A stretch of DNA of 64,000 bases from Diphasiastrum complanatum (taxonomy: Eukaryota > Streptophyta > Lycopodiopsida > Lycopodiales > Lycopodiaceae): contig CM055102.1 in assembly GCA_029204225.1 (NCBI GenBank), positions 18,928,967 to 18,992,966 of the forward strand. The letters are read 5' to 3'. Within the stretch, counting starts at the first letter, position 1; every line of letters begins with the position of its first letter. The position numbers and the translations under genes were made by a program. Shown here piece by piece: positions 11,651 through 25,475 of this stretch. The notes beneath the pieces are model-generated. The model had not been told where the DNA came from and ran no database searches. It saw nothing but the letters and a program-made list of their open reading frames with translations.

Positions 11651-13169
11651 GTGATCTATCATCCAGAGGAGGTTATAGAAAAAGACAAATCCATGCATTC
11701 AAGCAAGTTGTAGCTTATTTGGTATTGAATATTGCTCGAACTTTTTGATTCATTTATAATCACTAGTTTTGTTATTTATTCATTCCAATTTTTTGTTGAT
11801 TTGCTTATTATGCTGCTGTGAATTCTATGAGTGTCCTTATTTCTACTGACATTTTCATGAACATATTGTTTGCAATGTAGATCAGCATTGGTTGTTGAAG
11901 ACCATTTGGCCACTGAGATTTCTATTGGAAGCTCACTAGGTTCTATCTTGACTAATAAATTTATGAAATCAATGTTAAACAATAACAAAATGAATAAGAT
12001 TAAGACTTCAGTTACTGATAGCATTATGAATGAAGTTGGACAAATATTAGACACTTCATTAGTTTAGGGGGCATGTGATTTTTCTAGCATCAGTAGAGAA
12101 GCATATGCAACAATGTTTAAGATGATACATGAGGCATTTGCATAGGTAAGTATTAAGAAGTTTCCAATCCCACGACCATTTCATCTTAGAAAAAAAAGAG
12201 ACATGTTAAACTAAGGTATGCAGACAATAGTTGGTAATCCATCTCATATCAATGAAGTGTATTGCTCGAAAGGAGAATGTCTAGCATATAACAATTCCAA
12301 CAATTTATTTATTGATATTAATCAGCTACTAACATTCATCATAAATTTTTATGGTATTACAAACGAGAATGTCAATAACAAGTTGATAGTTGTTCTCAAG
12401 TTAGATGAGTTTGAAATTATAAAGGACAAAAAATGGAGAGAGTCAGTCTTACGATCATTGTTAGGCTTTTTCCTCACCGTGGGATCAACATAGGAGAGGA
12501 AATAACTTAACAGGATGCAGCACTTCCAATATCGTGCTGCTACGAGGATGGCTGTACATGTCTCAAACTCTGTTCTAACTAATGAACCCAGACACAATTT
12601 ATCAACCAAAACAAACCTTCACAGCTAATAGAGGGTTTCCAATCCTCTAGGGACATAACTTATGAAGGGTTATACATTCACTCTCAGTTGTATTCCTGTC
12701 TCATTTATCTATGGAGCTCTTTAGCTACTCATCACTCACACTCATTCAAATTCTCCTTCTCTAAACCATTTCAAGCATTTGTACAATGGGCCAAACCAGG
12801 CGATTGCAATAGAATTTATAACAAAGGCTGTGTCACTTTTGCATAGCGGGTAGATAAGACATTAGTAAGGCACCAAAATCTATCTACAGTGAACTCATGG
12901 ACTTCAAAGTAACTACAATATACACAATGCTATAATCTGATCAAGATGTCACCAGGATATAGATAAGGGTATATCTCGGAAGAATAGAGATAATGGCTCA
13001 TGATTTCCTCTTGAATCACTTGACAAACATCACCAAATGAAGGTACAAAGTTGAGGTCCGTCATATAGGCATCTAAAACTACCTTCAAGAGTGAATTGTA
13101 GTACGACCAAGATTCTCTTTTAACTAGTATGGTACTGAAATGTCTATGTTTCTCTCAAGGTTCTATCCT
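11651..13169. other. Unassigned AT-rich stretch with two short plus-strand frames
   Basis: The plus-strand frames 11870-12067 and 12218-12493 encode short hydrophilic segments (for example KLIVVLKLDEFEIIKDKKW). They look like exon scraps, but I cannot name the family. They lie upstream of, and on the same strand as, the DUF7869-like pseudogene at 18.9 kb and could be part of the same decayed locus. The rest of the stretch shows nothing. Confidence 0.3.
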
Positions 13170-13710
13170 CTAGAATTGGATCAGTATTATAACATCTCTG
13201 GTTCTCCTCAGATCTATGATAGGTAAAATGCATGGTCTAGTTGATTCCGTTATCTCCTCGAGTCTCGTTGCTCCTAAGACAGATACTAGAAGTTGATGAT
13301 ACATGATTTTCAACTCGACTATTAGGACAATGTTCCAGTGAGATGTATTGACGTATGGGATGTCAAGTCCTAATGGTAGATTTGGGTGGAACATCTTCCT
13401 TGATGATCACTCAGAGTTTCACGATACATACTGTGTACTTCTTACCACACTGCTCTCTCATTCCCTCGAAGTGCACCTCACTATCTAGAATAGGTCTAGA
13501 ATTCAGATATCCCGAGAGTGGTGATAATTTAAAACAAGCAAAATGAAAGGTTCCGGACATCTCATGATTTCTTCTAGATGAGTGACCCCTAGGATAGATA
13601 TAATCCTCTGTTGATGTATCAACTTTGAACTAATCAGTATCCCAATTCTCAAATATGATGTATCGATATAAGGAATACCCGGTCCTACGGGAAGGTTTAA
13701 CCACAACATT
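13170..13710. repeat. Diverged tandem duplication, period about 315 bp
   Basis: The minus-strand conceptual translations of 13170-13394 and 13503-13709 align along their length (NLPLGLDIPYVNTS with NLPVGPGIPYIDTS, then LGATRLEEI with LGVTHLEEI). The two DNA segments therefore descend from one sequence. Whether it was ever coding is unknown. Confidence 0.6.
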
Positions 13711-14100
13711 CAAACGATTCTCAAGAGCACCCTAAGTTAGATGTCCAACAACTTTCCCAATGAGTGTTTTTCCTTGTTGAGCGCTTTCCAATGCACCAAA
13801 CTCCGCTAAATTCAGACTTACCACTAAAAAGTTATGCCATTTTTTGTGTGGACTAAAAAAGTTACGTTATGTAGATTTCAAATTTGACTATTTTGATTTG
13901 TCCATGTGTAAGAAAAATTTGAGAAAAAAAACATAAAAAGAATCTTTAAAAAAAGATTTTTTTTGGATTTAGAACTCCTCTAATGTCTTTGTTGGATGCT
14001 TTTGCTTATTCTTCCGAGTCTTAGCTAAACTCTCTTTCATTGGTTTGGGTGACTTTGAAGTGCTCTGAGTAGAAACTTTGCAAACATCTTCCAAATCACT
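13711..14100. other. Short stretch with no recognisable feature
   Basis: AT-rich DNA with poly-A/T runs lies between the diverged duplication and the gypsy gag. I see no gene here. Confidence 0.5.
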
Positions 14101-15834
14101 TGGCCAATTGGTATCAGTGGTCAACAAAGTGTCTTCATCAGAGCATTCAATTCTCTACACGATTGCATCTTCCTACTTTTTCTTTATCTCTGGCTCTGCA
14201 CCTAGAGACTGTACATATTTGTACAACACCTTCAGCTTTTGAGGCTTTGGGTAGTCTACAGCTAGAGATAACGCGACGTAGCCAATTGGTCGGTGAGGCT
14301 CCGGTCAATCGGGTGAATAATGGCCTTGCGCACCACAATTATAACAGTTGCCCGCCAGCTTTTTCAACGATAAATTGACTGGTGCATAAATGGTCTTCTG
14401 ATTTAAATTCACTGTTTGGACAGGTACAAAGCGCTTTGGTCCAAATTTTGGTTTGGGCTGCAACGTTGGTGTAGATAATCCTTGCACATAACGACAATGC
14501 TCCTCTAGATCTGTTTCATAAACATACAGAACATCTCCGTCTGCACTCTCAACATAGGAAACTTGTTTACATTTACATTCATGGTTAGAGTGACCTGGAG
14601 CTCTACATTTGGTACACCAAATATTCGGATCAGAAGAAGGTGCTTTCTGTCGCTTATCCGATACTTCGGATATCTGTACTTTTAAATCTTGCATTTGCTT
14701 AGTCAGATCCGAGATATTCTTCTTCCAAACCTTGTCGGTCTTTGAAGATGGTTCCTTGAAAGGCTTGGACTTCTTTTTAGTCTTTATCTCCTTCATGTGG
14801 TTCTTATCATCTTTGGAAGAATTTGTGCTCTCTGTGCCAAAATCAGCATTGGAACTTGGTGACTCCGAACTATCGGATGAATCTTTTTCCAAGCTTGAAT
14901 CATTAGATAAAGCTGATGAATTCTTCTTTGTCTTCTTGCTGGAACGACGCTTCTAAGCAATCTTTGACGTTTCATAATTCTCTGTTATTGCAATAACTTC
15001 ATTCAAAGTATTCATGGGTCCTTGTCGACAGTATCTGTCAATCTTACTTGGCAGTCTTGCAAGCTATATTCTATCTGCATTGCAACAAGATAAACACCCA
15101 TGAATATTTCAATTAAGTTTTTTACCTTTTGGGTGTACCTTTTCATTGACTCCTTTTCTTTCTTTTGAACAAATTTCAATCGTGCAAGCACTCATATAGT
15201 AACCAATCTTGCGAAACTGGGTGAGAAAGGCTTCTCTCAGCAGGTCCCAAGCGTTAATGGTTGCACGATCCATTTGATTGTACCAAAGTCGGGCTTGTTT
15301 CCACAGTAGACCAGGAAATATGTGTAGTTTGTCTGCATTCGCTCCCTCACTATCAGAAATGGAAATGGATTCAAACTGGGAGATATAACTATCAACGTCA
15401 TCTGAAGAAGTTCTCTTGAAGTAATCATATTTTGAACTAGAATTGAATTGGTTCTGAGGTGGGTCCATTTCTGGTTCATGATTGGGATTGTAATCAGGAT
15501 CAAGATTTGGATTTGGATTTGGGTTTGAATCAGAATCTGACTCAAGATCAAGATTCCCAATAATCTCAGGAAGTGCAAGTTTACGTCTTGTTTCCAGTTT
15601 ATCGAGTAAGTTATTGAAATAAACTTCAGCTTCTTGATAAGTGATAAAAGGTGGTGAGTTGTGCTGAAAGGATTGTTGAAGACTTTTGAAAAAGTTATCA
15701 CAAAGGCTTATGTATCTTTCCAAATGCTCAGCTCTAGAACTGCTTGAACTACTTCCTGAAGTTGGTATTCATCTTCAATTGACAAACATCTAAATCCAAC
15801 AGATTTGCAATCCCCATCAACAACGCCAAAAATA
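14100..15834 (-). pseudogene. Ty3/gypsy-type gag with two CCHC knuckles, pol not found
   Basis: From 15723 leftward the frame gives a long hydrophilic leader with an Asn-Pro repeat (15480-15540). Then comes the gag core FPGLLWKQARLWYNQMDRAT and AWDLLREAFLTQFRKIGY, a capsid pattern typical of gypsy gag. After frameshifts the frame 14892-14305 gives a Ser/Lys-rich linker and the knuckle CTKCRAPGHSNHEC. A second, broken knuckle starts CYNCGAQGH. Gag packages the element RNA. The primer-site remnant at 15807-15834, just upstream of the start, supports orientation and family. No protease, reverse transcriptase or integrase follows on the left, so this is a deleted or gag-only relic. Confidence 0.7.
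15807..15834 (-). promoter_or_regulatory. Decayed gypsy primer binding site
   Basis: The minus strand reads TTTTTGGCGTTGTTGATGGG. This is a mutated form of the TTTTGGCGCCGTTGCCGGGG string next to many plant gypsy 5' LTRs. It sits about 85 bp upstream of the gag start. Confidence 0.55.
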
Positions 15835-17929
15835 AGCATATGTTGTGCTATACTTATCTTAATTGTAAGAATATATAGTATAAAAGATTGTCGTTCCCCA
15901 AAGAGACTACATAATGTTCTGATTTTAGATGCTTTTAACTCATTTATTGTTCTTGGATTAAAAGCTGATTGACAATGGACATTCAAGAGTATTGGCGACT
16001 AGTATCACCGGTTAGGATGTGGTTTCAAACATACAAAAGGAAAAGATATTGATGCCAACTAATCTCATATCAAACATGTTGATTTTCTGATTAGTGTATC
16101 CAACTTACCAGCCAGACCGATCTATCAGTCTATAAATCTAATAAAGTTTGTCAAACAAGCGAGGTCTGTTACATCAGATAAACCAAGACAGAGAAACATG
16201 CAAATGTCTCAGTACAATCCAAATGAGGTCCGACAATTTGTCCTCAACAATAGCAAGCGCTCATTCAAAAGAACGACTGATTACTGAGTTAAACTACATC
16301 AGTATCCATATGCAAGTTTCAGAGTATTGATTCACAACAATATAGAGCAAGCTCCAAGCAATCGATTATTCGATCACATAGGCAATCAAATAACCAATGA
16401 GTTTTAAGACAATCTTAGCAATGAATTTACGGTTGCTCTCATACGACAATATCAAGGCTAAGGAAGTGTCTACAATCACAAGCACAATCGACAAGGTGAG
16501 GCTTACCAACTATCAGAAACACAAGTACTCAGCAAATAGAAGGCTTATGAAAGTAGAGAGAAGGGAAAGCTTAAAGTCTCAAACTCTCTCTGTGATCTCC
16601 TGAAAAACTCGATGGTTGTATTGAAGCGTAAGTGGTATACATATAGGAAACGAGCGCGAAAGTACGCAGCTCTCTAGTAGCCGATATGTCACTTCTTCTT
16701 TAATTTCATTTTCTTTTCCATCCAATAAGAAACTTACAAGTGTACATTTCCTAGGTGGCATCCTTGTCATGTGGCTTTGCACCAATGAGAAGCAAGCACA
16801 TGGAAGGTTGCAACGTTTGCTTGAGGCATAACAAATGAGTCTTATGTTCTTCTCTTAGGGCTAGCCTTCTTTTTAAGGTTTATGTCGTTTCACATCTGCC
16901 CTTCGGGATATAGTCCTTCCTTCAGTCACATTATTTTAGGCCTCTTTATCTTCAATATAACTTTGAATAACTTGTAATTGTTGGGTCCATTAGATATTTC
17001 TTCATATTCGATGATTATCTTCATCAATCGAGTAGGTTGATTTCCAGGCGTAACCAACTACTCAAGTTAATGCCAATGATTCAGAAATTTTAAATGCATA
17101 GGTGCAGAATTTTATATACTAGTATAACACCGCATTTAGATCCTTTTCCAAATCATTTATAAGTTAACCCATAAATCTTCCACAAAAAGATCCGTAAACT
17201 CTGCAAGTATTTGTCTCAACAATACTTGATCATATGTTTATGTTCATCGACTAGGTTAAGTGCACCAAATAAACCTAGCAATCAAGAATATACAGTAGAT
17301 TTATACAAGATTAATCGTGCACATATGTGAATAGTTTCACTATGACCCAGTACATAAACACATTCTTATCTGGCAGATTCCTCCAAAATCTATATATGTT
17401 ACTCACATATCTCACTGACAATCTTGTAACTCAGCTACTAAAGAATTTCTATTTCTCCTAAGTAAATGACATATCTGAAAAATCTCTGCAACAAATAATG
17501 TATTCATTCTCACCAGTTTTCCAACCCAGTTTACCTCTTCAATAGACAATAGTATTTTATATAGTGCAATCCAATCTCCAAATTTTATTTGCTACCATAT
17601 GAAAACAAGTAAGCTATATTTTCTCAAAAATGATACTTCTTACCGTGAATAATTTGTTTCTTTATGTTATGATTCTAAGTGCATGTCGTATGTTGCAGTC
17701 GTCACTAGAGTCTCAATATTCTTTCTATCAAAATCAATAAAGGAGGAGTCTCGAACTTTTTGGTAATAAAGTGAATTCTGCTCAACATTTACTCATCTAG
17801 AGTTTGATAATCTTCTTCCGAAATCTATAAAAGAAATAGCAACAACAACAATGTCTCTTGGTGAATTTTTTATAGTTTAGCATTCTCTTTATTGAATGAT
17901 TAATCCATTGTGGTTATAATGATAGTTCA
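15835..17929. other. Probable decayed LTR and unassigned sequence
   Basis: The 5' LTR of the gypsy relic should begin at about 15835 and run right, but no partner LTR is present to set its end. Beyond that I see only AT-rich sequence without motifs. Confidence 0.4.
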
Positions 17930-18215
17930 CTTTTGATCAATACAACCCTGACGAAGTGTACAGATTATGACAAGAATTGATCAAGACATTTGTTACTAAT
18001 GCCAAGAAAGTACCTACAAAAGTGAAAGGTCGTAGAAAAAACATTACTCATGCTCTAATTGCATTTTAGGTTGCCCAAGGTGCAAATATTACCATATACG
18101 GAGAAAAGGGTTTGAAAATCGTTCCCAATGTAGAGGAAGGAGAAAAAACTGAAAAAGAGCTTGTGCTCTACCAAGATCCTGAAGCGGCCCTTCAGATAGA
18201 GCAAGGATAAGAGCA
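17930..18215 (+). other. Possible exon scrap upstream of the DUF7869-like pseudogene
   Basis: One plus-strand frame gives KVPTKVKGRRKNITHALIAF, a stop, then an acidic segment ending EAALQIEQG. The composition is protein-like and the strand agrees with the downstream pseudogene. I do not recognise the family. Poly-A-rich sequence follows. Confidence 0.3.
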
Positions 18216-18884
18216 AGTAGTTTTATCACATACTTCTCCTATATTAGAAAAAGAAAAAAAGAAAATTCTTAAATAGAAGTTCTATTTACATAGTTTTCAT
18301 ACAACAAAATACATGTACATATTTTAATAAAAAAAAAAAAACAAAGTCCAGTTAGACACTTATCAATACAAATATATACATCATTTTTGGGACTTTTATT
18401 GATAGAAATATGGTTTGTTACATGGAAATTGTATCTTTCGACAAGTACTATGTTATTTCTAGTTTTTAAAATGGCGGAAAGCAAAGATATTGTTTTTGCT
18501 TTCTATGATGATTGATTTCATTGCTCCTCTACTACATGTATAGTTTTGCTAGTATGCTTGCATTTGATATCACACTCTTGCCTTTTACATACCTGCAAAA
18601 AAATAATTCAAGAATTATTGCATTCAAACAAGTAGTTGGGTATGAATGCCAAATGTGTTTTGAATAGCGTTTGTGCTGACACGAATGACAGTATGCTCCA
18701 CTTGCGAGTTGTTAAAGTCTGCAAAACAACTTGCAAAGAACAATGATGAGAAAGGTAAACATTAATCAAATTTGTCATTCATTTTAATACTTTCTGTTTT
18801 GAAAAAAATTCTGTTGCAATCTTTTTGAATATCATTATGGTATGATCTTTATTCTATTAAATAAGTGAATCATTGTATTTTCAG

Positions 18885-20668
18885 TGGATGCCACAAAGGC
18901 TCTTCAACTGCACAGAGATCAACAAACAGTTGAAAGACAAAAGTTGGCCAAGCATCGAAAGAAATGTTTGGAATGTCCACAAAAATATCTGGGCCTTATT
19001 ATTGATGGCATGGATCAGAAGAAAACAATGTTGTCTCATTTTGTCAGAGTGCCCAAAAATTTGAACGAGGTAGATTTTATTCAGGTTCATCTCATTGGAG
19101 CACTTGTGTTTAATGTCACTTTGGAGCCCAAGGTCTTCTTTAAGTATCCCAATGTTCGAAATGATCCAAATTTGACAATCATATTGTACATAAGATAATT
19201 TGCGAATTTGGTGAAAATCTTCTAGAAATACTTTCTTTGTAGCTTGACAACACTGCTAGGGAAAATAAAAACCAAATTGTTTTGGCATACTTGTCCATGC
19301 TAGTGGAGAAAAAAAATTCAAAAAAGTAAAAATAGGATTTTTGTTGGTAGGACATACCCAGGATCAAATTGATCAAATGTTTAGTTGCTTTCCTAAGAGG
19401 TTGAGACGCAAGAAAGCATTTTCATTACCAGTGCTTCAAAGCATTGTTGAGGAATCGTATGTGCCAAAGCCAAACGTGTCATTAATCAGACACACATATG
19501 ATTTTCGTGATTATGTTTAGGCGTCCAATGAAACAGAACGATGTGTAGCTAATATTAATGATATTAGCTTTCAGCACCAGTTTAAAATCAAATGTAACGA
19601 ATCATGCATTATATTATTATGGGGCAAACTATTTTCAAATTCAGTTTCATGGCTACCTCTTGAAGGAGTTCGATTTTTGCTTAACATTCCATCGGCTCAA
19701 ATCAAGCTTGTTGTGTTGTCTCCCTTGAAGTCCTTGCTAGAAGAACAAAGGACGCAAAGAGAACATCGTGAGATTGATCCATTTGCCTCATTAAATTTTT
19801 GGAATCAAGTATTCAAGCAGCTTATCATTTTTTTGATGAGTTTGATCAGCATTGGTGGATGAACTTTTTTGAGGAACAAAAAATCAGTTTGCTCAATCTC
19901 GAAGATACATCAACAATTGAAGAATTTCATTGGCCTCATAAACTAGAAACATCAACTACAACTGTCGAACCTTCAGATCTTCCTCGAGATAATGTTTTTT
20001 TGTAGCTTGTGCAAGGTGAGGAACGTGAAATTTATGTGGGCTCAAGAAAGAATAGGCAAAGTATAAAAGCTGCAAAAATGAAATGGCGTGGTGATTTGAA
20101 TGAAATCCAAATTGGAAGCCTTGTTGCACTTCTAGCTTCAGAAAACAATGAAGGACATCCATTTTGGATTGCCAAAGTACTTGGTTTTATTCGCAATAGC
20201 AATCAAACAAAAGTACTACGTGTCCACTGGTTGTGCACCACTTCAACGAATGTTTTTTTGGGAAGGTATGAACTCGAAATGTTGCAAGTAGATCCAAAGG
20301 GCAAGAGAAAGAGATTGCCAAAAAATCAGCCAAGAGTCGACGATTTGAATCTACAGGATGTAGATGTTTTGGCATTTAATTTTGAATTAACAATAACCAA
20401 TCATCTACGAAAGTCAGCTATATCTATATTGAAATAACGACTTGGATTACTAGAGAAACCATCATCCTCCACTCGTCATCAACAGAGAAAAGTTGATTTA
20501 CAAGGTTTTTTGTCAACATTAGACACAGATTCTGAGGAAGATATGCCAGTTGACTCTGATGAAGAAGACGGGTCTTCTACATCATCAGTTGAAAATGAGA
20601 GTGTTGAGAATATGTCAAGTTCTGAATTGAGAGGCATCAGTGAAAATTCCTTAGAAAATGTACTTTAA
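18885..20668 (+). pseudogene. DUF7869-like gene remnant
   Basis: The fragments follow in order. First is a basic helix with KCLECPQKYLGLIIDGMDQK, then DFIQVHLIGALVF and NDPNLTIIL. After a frameshift comes HKIICEFGENLLEILSL, then a TAG where Gln is expected, then LDNTARENKNQIVLAYLSML. After another shift comes KIGFLLVGHTQDQIDQMFS. The Asp-rich core with LDNTARENKN and VGHTQDQID is the hallmark I associate with DUF7869, a family of unknown function with an RNase H-like appearance. The tail from 20009 has IYVGSRKNRQ and GHPFWIAKVLGF and ends in an acidic serine-rich region with a stop at 20668. At least two frameshifts and several stops make it dead. The family name is recalled, not searched. 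Confidence 0.65.
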
Positions 20669-21511
20669 AAAACAGAATGTGCAAATATAATTTAGGTTGT
20701 TTTGTATTTCAATGAGATTTCGAGTTTCAAAAGTCATTTGTTCTCTTGAATTATTATTTCATTTGTAATTATGATGGTTTTATGAAGCTTGCAACAAAAA
20801 AGTTGTAGTTCTTTATTTAAAATATGTATTTTTTGGCTTTTTTTTAAAAACAAAATTTAGAGATTTATCAAAAAAATCCATGATTTTGGCCTAAAACTAG
20901 GACCATTAAAAAACACCAAAAAAGGTTATTCTTTTTCAGGTCAAAGTCCCAAAACAAATGTCATCATGCTATAAAATATAAAAAAGAAACAACTAATAAG
21001 CACCTATGCTAAGCATGGGTGAAGTAAATACCATGTCTCTAAACAGAATAAAAAATGGAGTCAAAGATTCATTTCGACTGCTCAAGAGGATAAAGCCTCT
21101 GGCACTCTTTGAAATCTTGACAATTTAACTCTGTCACAAGGGCTTCTTGAACTTTCAAAAATAATTTATGCCTGCATTTAAAAAGTATAATTGTTAAAAA
21201 TCCAACAAAATCATGAAAATCACTTTATTACAAAAAGCAACATGAAAACAAATATTTAAATTATGACTATTACTTTTGAAAAGAATCAATAGATGATTTT
21301 GTAGCCGTTGTGCACATGTCACTCTTTCCATGTCTGATCTTGAATGCAAATTAGTCTGCTGTTATTCGTGTGTCTGATTCACCTGTTCATTTAATTTCGC
21401 ACCTTGGTTTGAATTTTGTTGAATGTTGTGTTAGTATGTTACTGTAGTATAGTATTGCTTGTCTACATTATGGAGGACTGTAGGAATGATTCAGTTGGCA
21501 GTGACCAGCGA
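20669..21511. other. AT-rich gap with no recognisable feature
   Basis: Poly-T/A-rich sequence follows the pseudogene stop and could be its old 3' flank. I see no gene, LTR or terminal repeat. Confidence 0.5.
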
Positions 21512-22165
21512 TCATATCTGAACTCCATCCGAATTGCTTTGGATTGTCATCAGTAACCACCCATCGTATAGGACACCTGAGGCCAAGTCTAGATCGGCTA
21601 GGACTAAAAGGTTGAGACGTAGATACGACGCGAAGAGGATATATTTAGGTAGGGGTGGTCTAGTACGCTGCTGTGTTATGCCCGAGAAGGTGCGTAATCG
21701 CCTGTCATATAGAACTCCAGAGGCAGAGTCTAGATCAGCTAGAGCTACATGACGTTTTGAGATGTATTCGCCACCTCGATCTATCCTGATCTGCTTCACT
21801 TTGTTGCTTGAGCATCTCTCTGTCCAATTCACATACTCTGTGAATTTATCAAGTGCTTTAGATTTATTCTGAATAAAGTACACTCTGGAAAATTTACTAT
21901 AATCATCAATGAAGGTTATATAATATTTTGAGCCTCCTACCGAGATCACGTTGAAAGGCCCACAGATGTCATAATGCACTAACTCCAAAATCTTGGTCGT
22001 TCTATAGGAGTCTTTGACAAATGGAGTGTATGACATCTTACCCTTCATACATGCATCACAAGTGGTAGAACTGGTTGCATTCGAGATGCTGACCCCTATT
22101 ATCGTTCCATGATGGCTTGCTTGGTAAAGTACATTGAGTTCATGTGACATAGTCTCTTGTGCCAC
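21512..22165 (-). pseudogene. G integrase, truncated and fused to repeat
   Basis: The zinc-binding region is partial (CDACMKGKM). The core has LELVHYDICGPF with the first catalytic Asp, then FIDDYSKFSRVYF, then RIDRGGEYISK with the second Asp position. The expected ENGVAER block with the catalytic Glu is absent. From about 21750 leftward the frame instead reads through two copies of a repeat giving ADLDSASGVLYD and ADLDLASGVLYD. The chimeric C-terminus is an accident of rearrangement, not a domain I know. Confidence 0.75.
21550..21755. repeat. Two-copy direct repeat at the broken end of fragment G
   Basis: About 50 bp, reading TATAGGACACCTGAGGCCAA in one copy and TATAGAACTCCAGAGGCAGA in the other, recurs about 140 bp apart. 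Both copies end in a TCTAGATCGGCTAG-like string. Origin unknown. Confidence 0.6.
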
Positions 22166-22779
22166 AGAGTGTCTGGCGAATTATCATGAGTCTAATGCAC
22201 ATGATTTGTAGGTAAGCGTACCTTCAGGTGATATAGATTACCTTTTCTTCTGCCTTGAGTAATCAGGGTACTAGTACTGGCGTCAACCACATTGCATGCT
22301 TCGTCAGAAAATGTCACATGCATCCCTACATCTGTTATTCTTGCCACAGAAAGCAAGTCTTGCTGTAGTGTAGGCACAAACAGAACGTCTTCGAGTCGTC
22401 TATCTCTGCCATTGGTGTTGAGCCACAGTGAACCAATACCGTTCACTTGATGTTTGAAATCATCTCCAAGAACAATGAACCTTGAAGGATTTGCACTTCT
22501 GAAATCAGACATGATTGTCTTGATGTCACGAAGTGTGAGGTGGCTCCTAAATCTAGGATCACCTCATGTGTGTCAGATGTTGACTCTGCACACACGTCTT
22601 CACAAATGTAAACGGTCAAACAGTTTCTGTTCGATCTCTCTTCGCCCATTTTTGAGCTCTTAGGCTCTTCGACATAGGATGAACTGTTGCTGTTCTCCTG
22701 TCTGTTATGTGCTAATTTATTTCTTGGGTTCAGGTGGCAATCGATGGCTGCATGACCCTTCTTGTGGCAGTGGATACAC

Positions 22780-23751
<972 letters not shown>

Positions 23752-23799
23752 TACAATGAATTGAAATACATCGTACTGTCTCACTCATTCATTTGGTGG

Positions 23800-24300
23800 T
23801 CAATCGTTATCATTTGCCGCGTCATTATGTGACACATCCGCCAAACGAAATGAGTCTATTTCTAATTCTACCCAAATATCTCCTATAGCTTCATCATTAA
23901 TAAGCTGATTTTCAAAATCTAATGGCGATGATGATGACGAGTAAGATCGTGAAAGTGTGTCGTATGTCGTCGAACCATCCGACGATGATGCATCATGCTC
24001 AACGTCATCATTAGCTTGTGAAGCTTGCACATGATCATCCTCTGAAATTGTGTCATTGAATCCGTCATCACGATCTTGTTCATGAGGTGCATCAGCTGGC
24101 AGTGCCATGTCCTCCACGACATCTCTATCTTCAAAAATTCTTTTACTTTGAGGAGCAACTTAAATCATGTACCACCATCTGATGGGATTTGAACGATCAC
24201 GGTGAAAGACCACCTGCAATTGATCGATGTTACCATAAACGTTGACTCGTAGTTAGTATCCATAGCTACACTACAGTTGCTTGCGTAATACTATATACAC
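23800..24300 (-). pseudogene. Acidic C-terminal tail next to CACTA copy 1
   Basis: The frame 24117-23800 is Asp/Ser-rich (MEDMALPADAPHEQDRDD and onward). Just upstream, in the same frame, is FHRDRSNPIRWWYMI, then a stop, then VAPQSKRIF. That layout, a Trp-rich strand then an acidic tail, resembles the last part of CACTA transposases (DUF4216 region). The link to the elements on its right is by position and strand only; copy 2 does not contain this stretch. Confidence 0.4.
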
Positions 24301-24525
24301 AATATACATTTTTTGTAGTACACTGAAAATCGATTGATTGACAACAAAAGTGCATAGACATCTTGAAGACATCAAAGAAATGTATTTGCTCACATTGTTG
24401 GGGAAAACAAACGTGTTGCTTTGATTTGTTCAAAGCTTGGTGGAGTCAATGACAAAATAATCATTCTCATCTTTCCTAACAGTTGCATTGGGACCATTGC
24501 AAATAACTTTGAACCATTTGACATC

Positions 24526-24600
24526 AAATATGAAAAAGTTGAATTGCCTAAATCCATTTGCCTAAATATGAAAAAGTTGAATTGCCTAAATCCAACTCCC
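24526..24600. repeat. 38-bp tandem duplication
   Basis: AAATATGAAAAAGTTGAATT and its continuation occur twice with a 38-bp period. It lies at the edge where similarity between CACTA copies 1 and 2 begins. Confidence 0.8.
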
Positions 24601-25120
24601 TGAAGGACTCACTCATTCTCATGGTCACTCCTTTTCCTTGAGGAGCCTCCCCAACAACACACTCATCGTCCTTCTTATCCCAAACACGAGGAATAGAAGG
24701 ATCGCTATGAGCCAGGAACTCTGTGATATAAACCATGGACTCTTGCACTAGTCATCCTTCCGCCATGCTACCCTTAGGCCTTGCTCTTTGTCTTACAAAG
24801 CCCTTCAATGTTTTCATGAAGCGTTCCAAGAAAAACATCTAACGGCTATGGACAGTGCCTGAATTAAAAAAAAATAAATCAATGTTAGTGAGGGAACATG
24901 GGAATTACCACAATAGCAATAGTCTAGGATGGACTAAGAATAGGCAATTGTCGCAAGTAGATGATGTACCTGCAATGGCCACCTCATCTACCAAATGCAC
25001 AATGAGATACATTTGAATGGTGAGAATGGATGTGGAAAAGTGCTTTTTGATCAAACACGCTGCCTCGATGGAGCTTTGTCTTGCTGCCTCAATGGATGAA
25101 ATGTATTTTCATAAGAAAGA
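24601..25120 (-). pseudogene. CACTA copy 1, DUF4218-like segment
   Basis: The minus strand encodes QESMVYITEFLAHSDPSIPR, preceded upstream by a damaged FMKTLKGFVRQRA segment, which in CACTA transposases follows the core. The copy-2 equivalent (29006-29582) preserves more, including HFPTSILTIQMHFIAHLVDE. Stops and a break near 24850 show it is not functional. Confidence 0.65.
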
Positions 25121-25475
25121 GAAACAACAATGACATGCATGTTAGTAAGATTATCATCTTGAATCACCCCAAGAAAAAATGATGTGAATCGCAAGCGCAT
25201 TCATCGTACCTCACCAAACCATTGATTTTGTAGATTGCACTCCTTAACTCCTCTGTCAAGAACCCTCTCAACACCAAGGGAAGCACAAACTGCATGCACA
25301 GAAAACAATTTGGTCTTGATCATTGAGATACATATATGCACAATGAAATCATCATGAAATCACAAGACATGCTATAAAATGTAATCGACAATGTTGATGT
25401 GGAAAAAAAGTCAAAAAACATGCCACACCAACTGGTAAAAATTTATGTCAGTCATGAGACTTTAGTCCACTTAGC

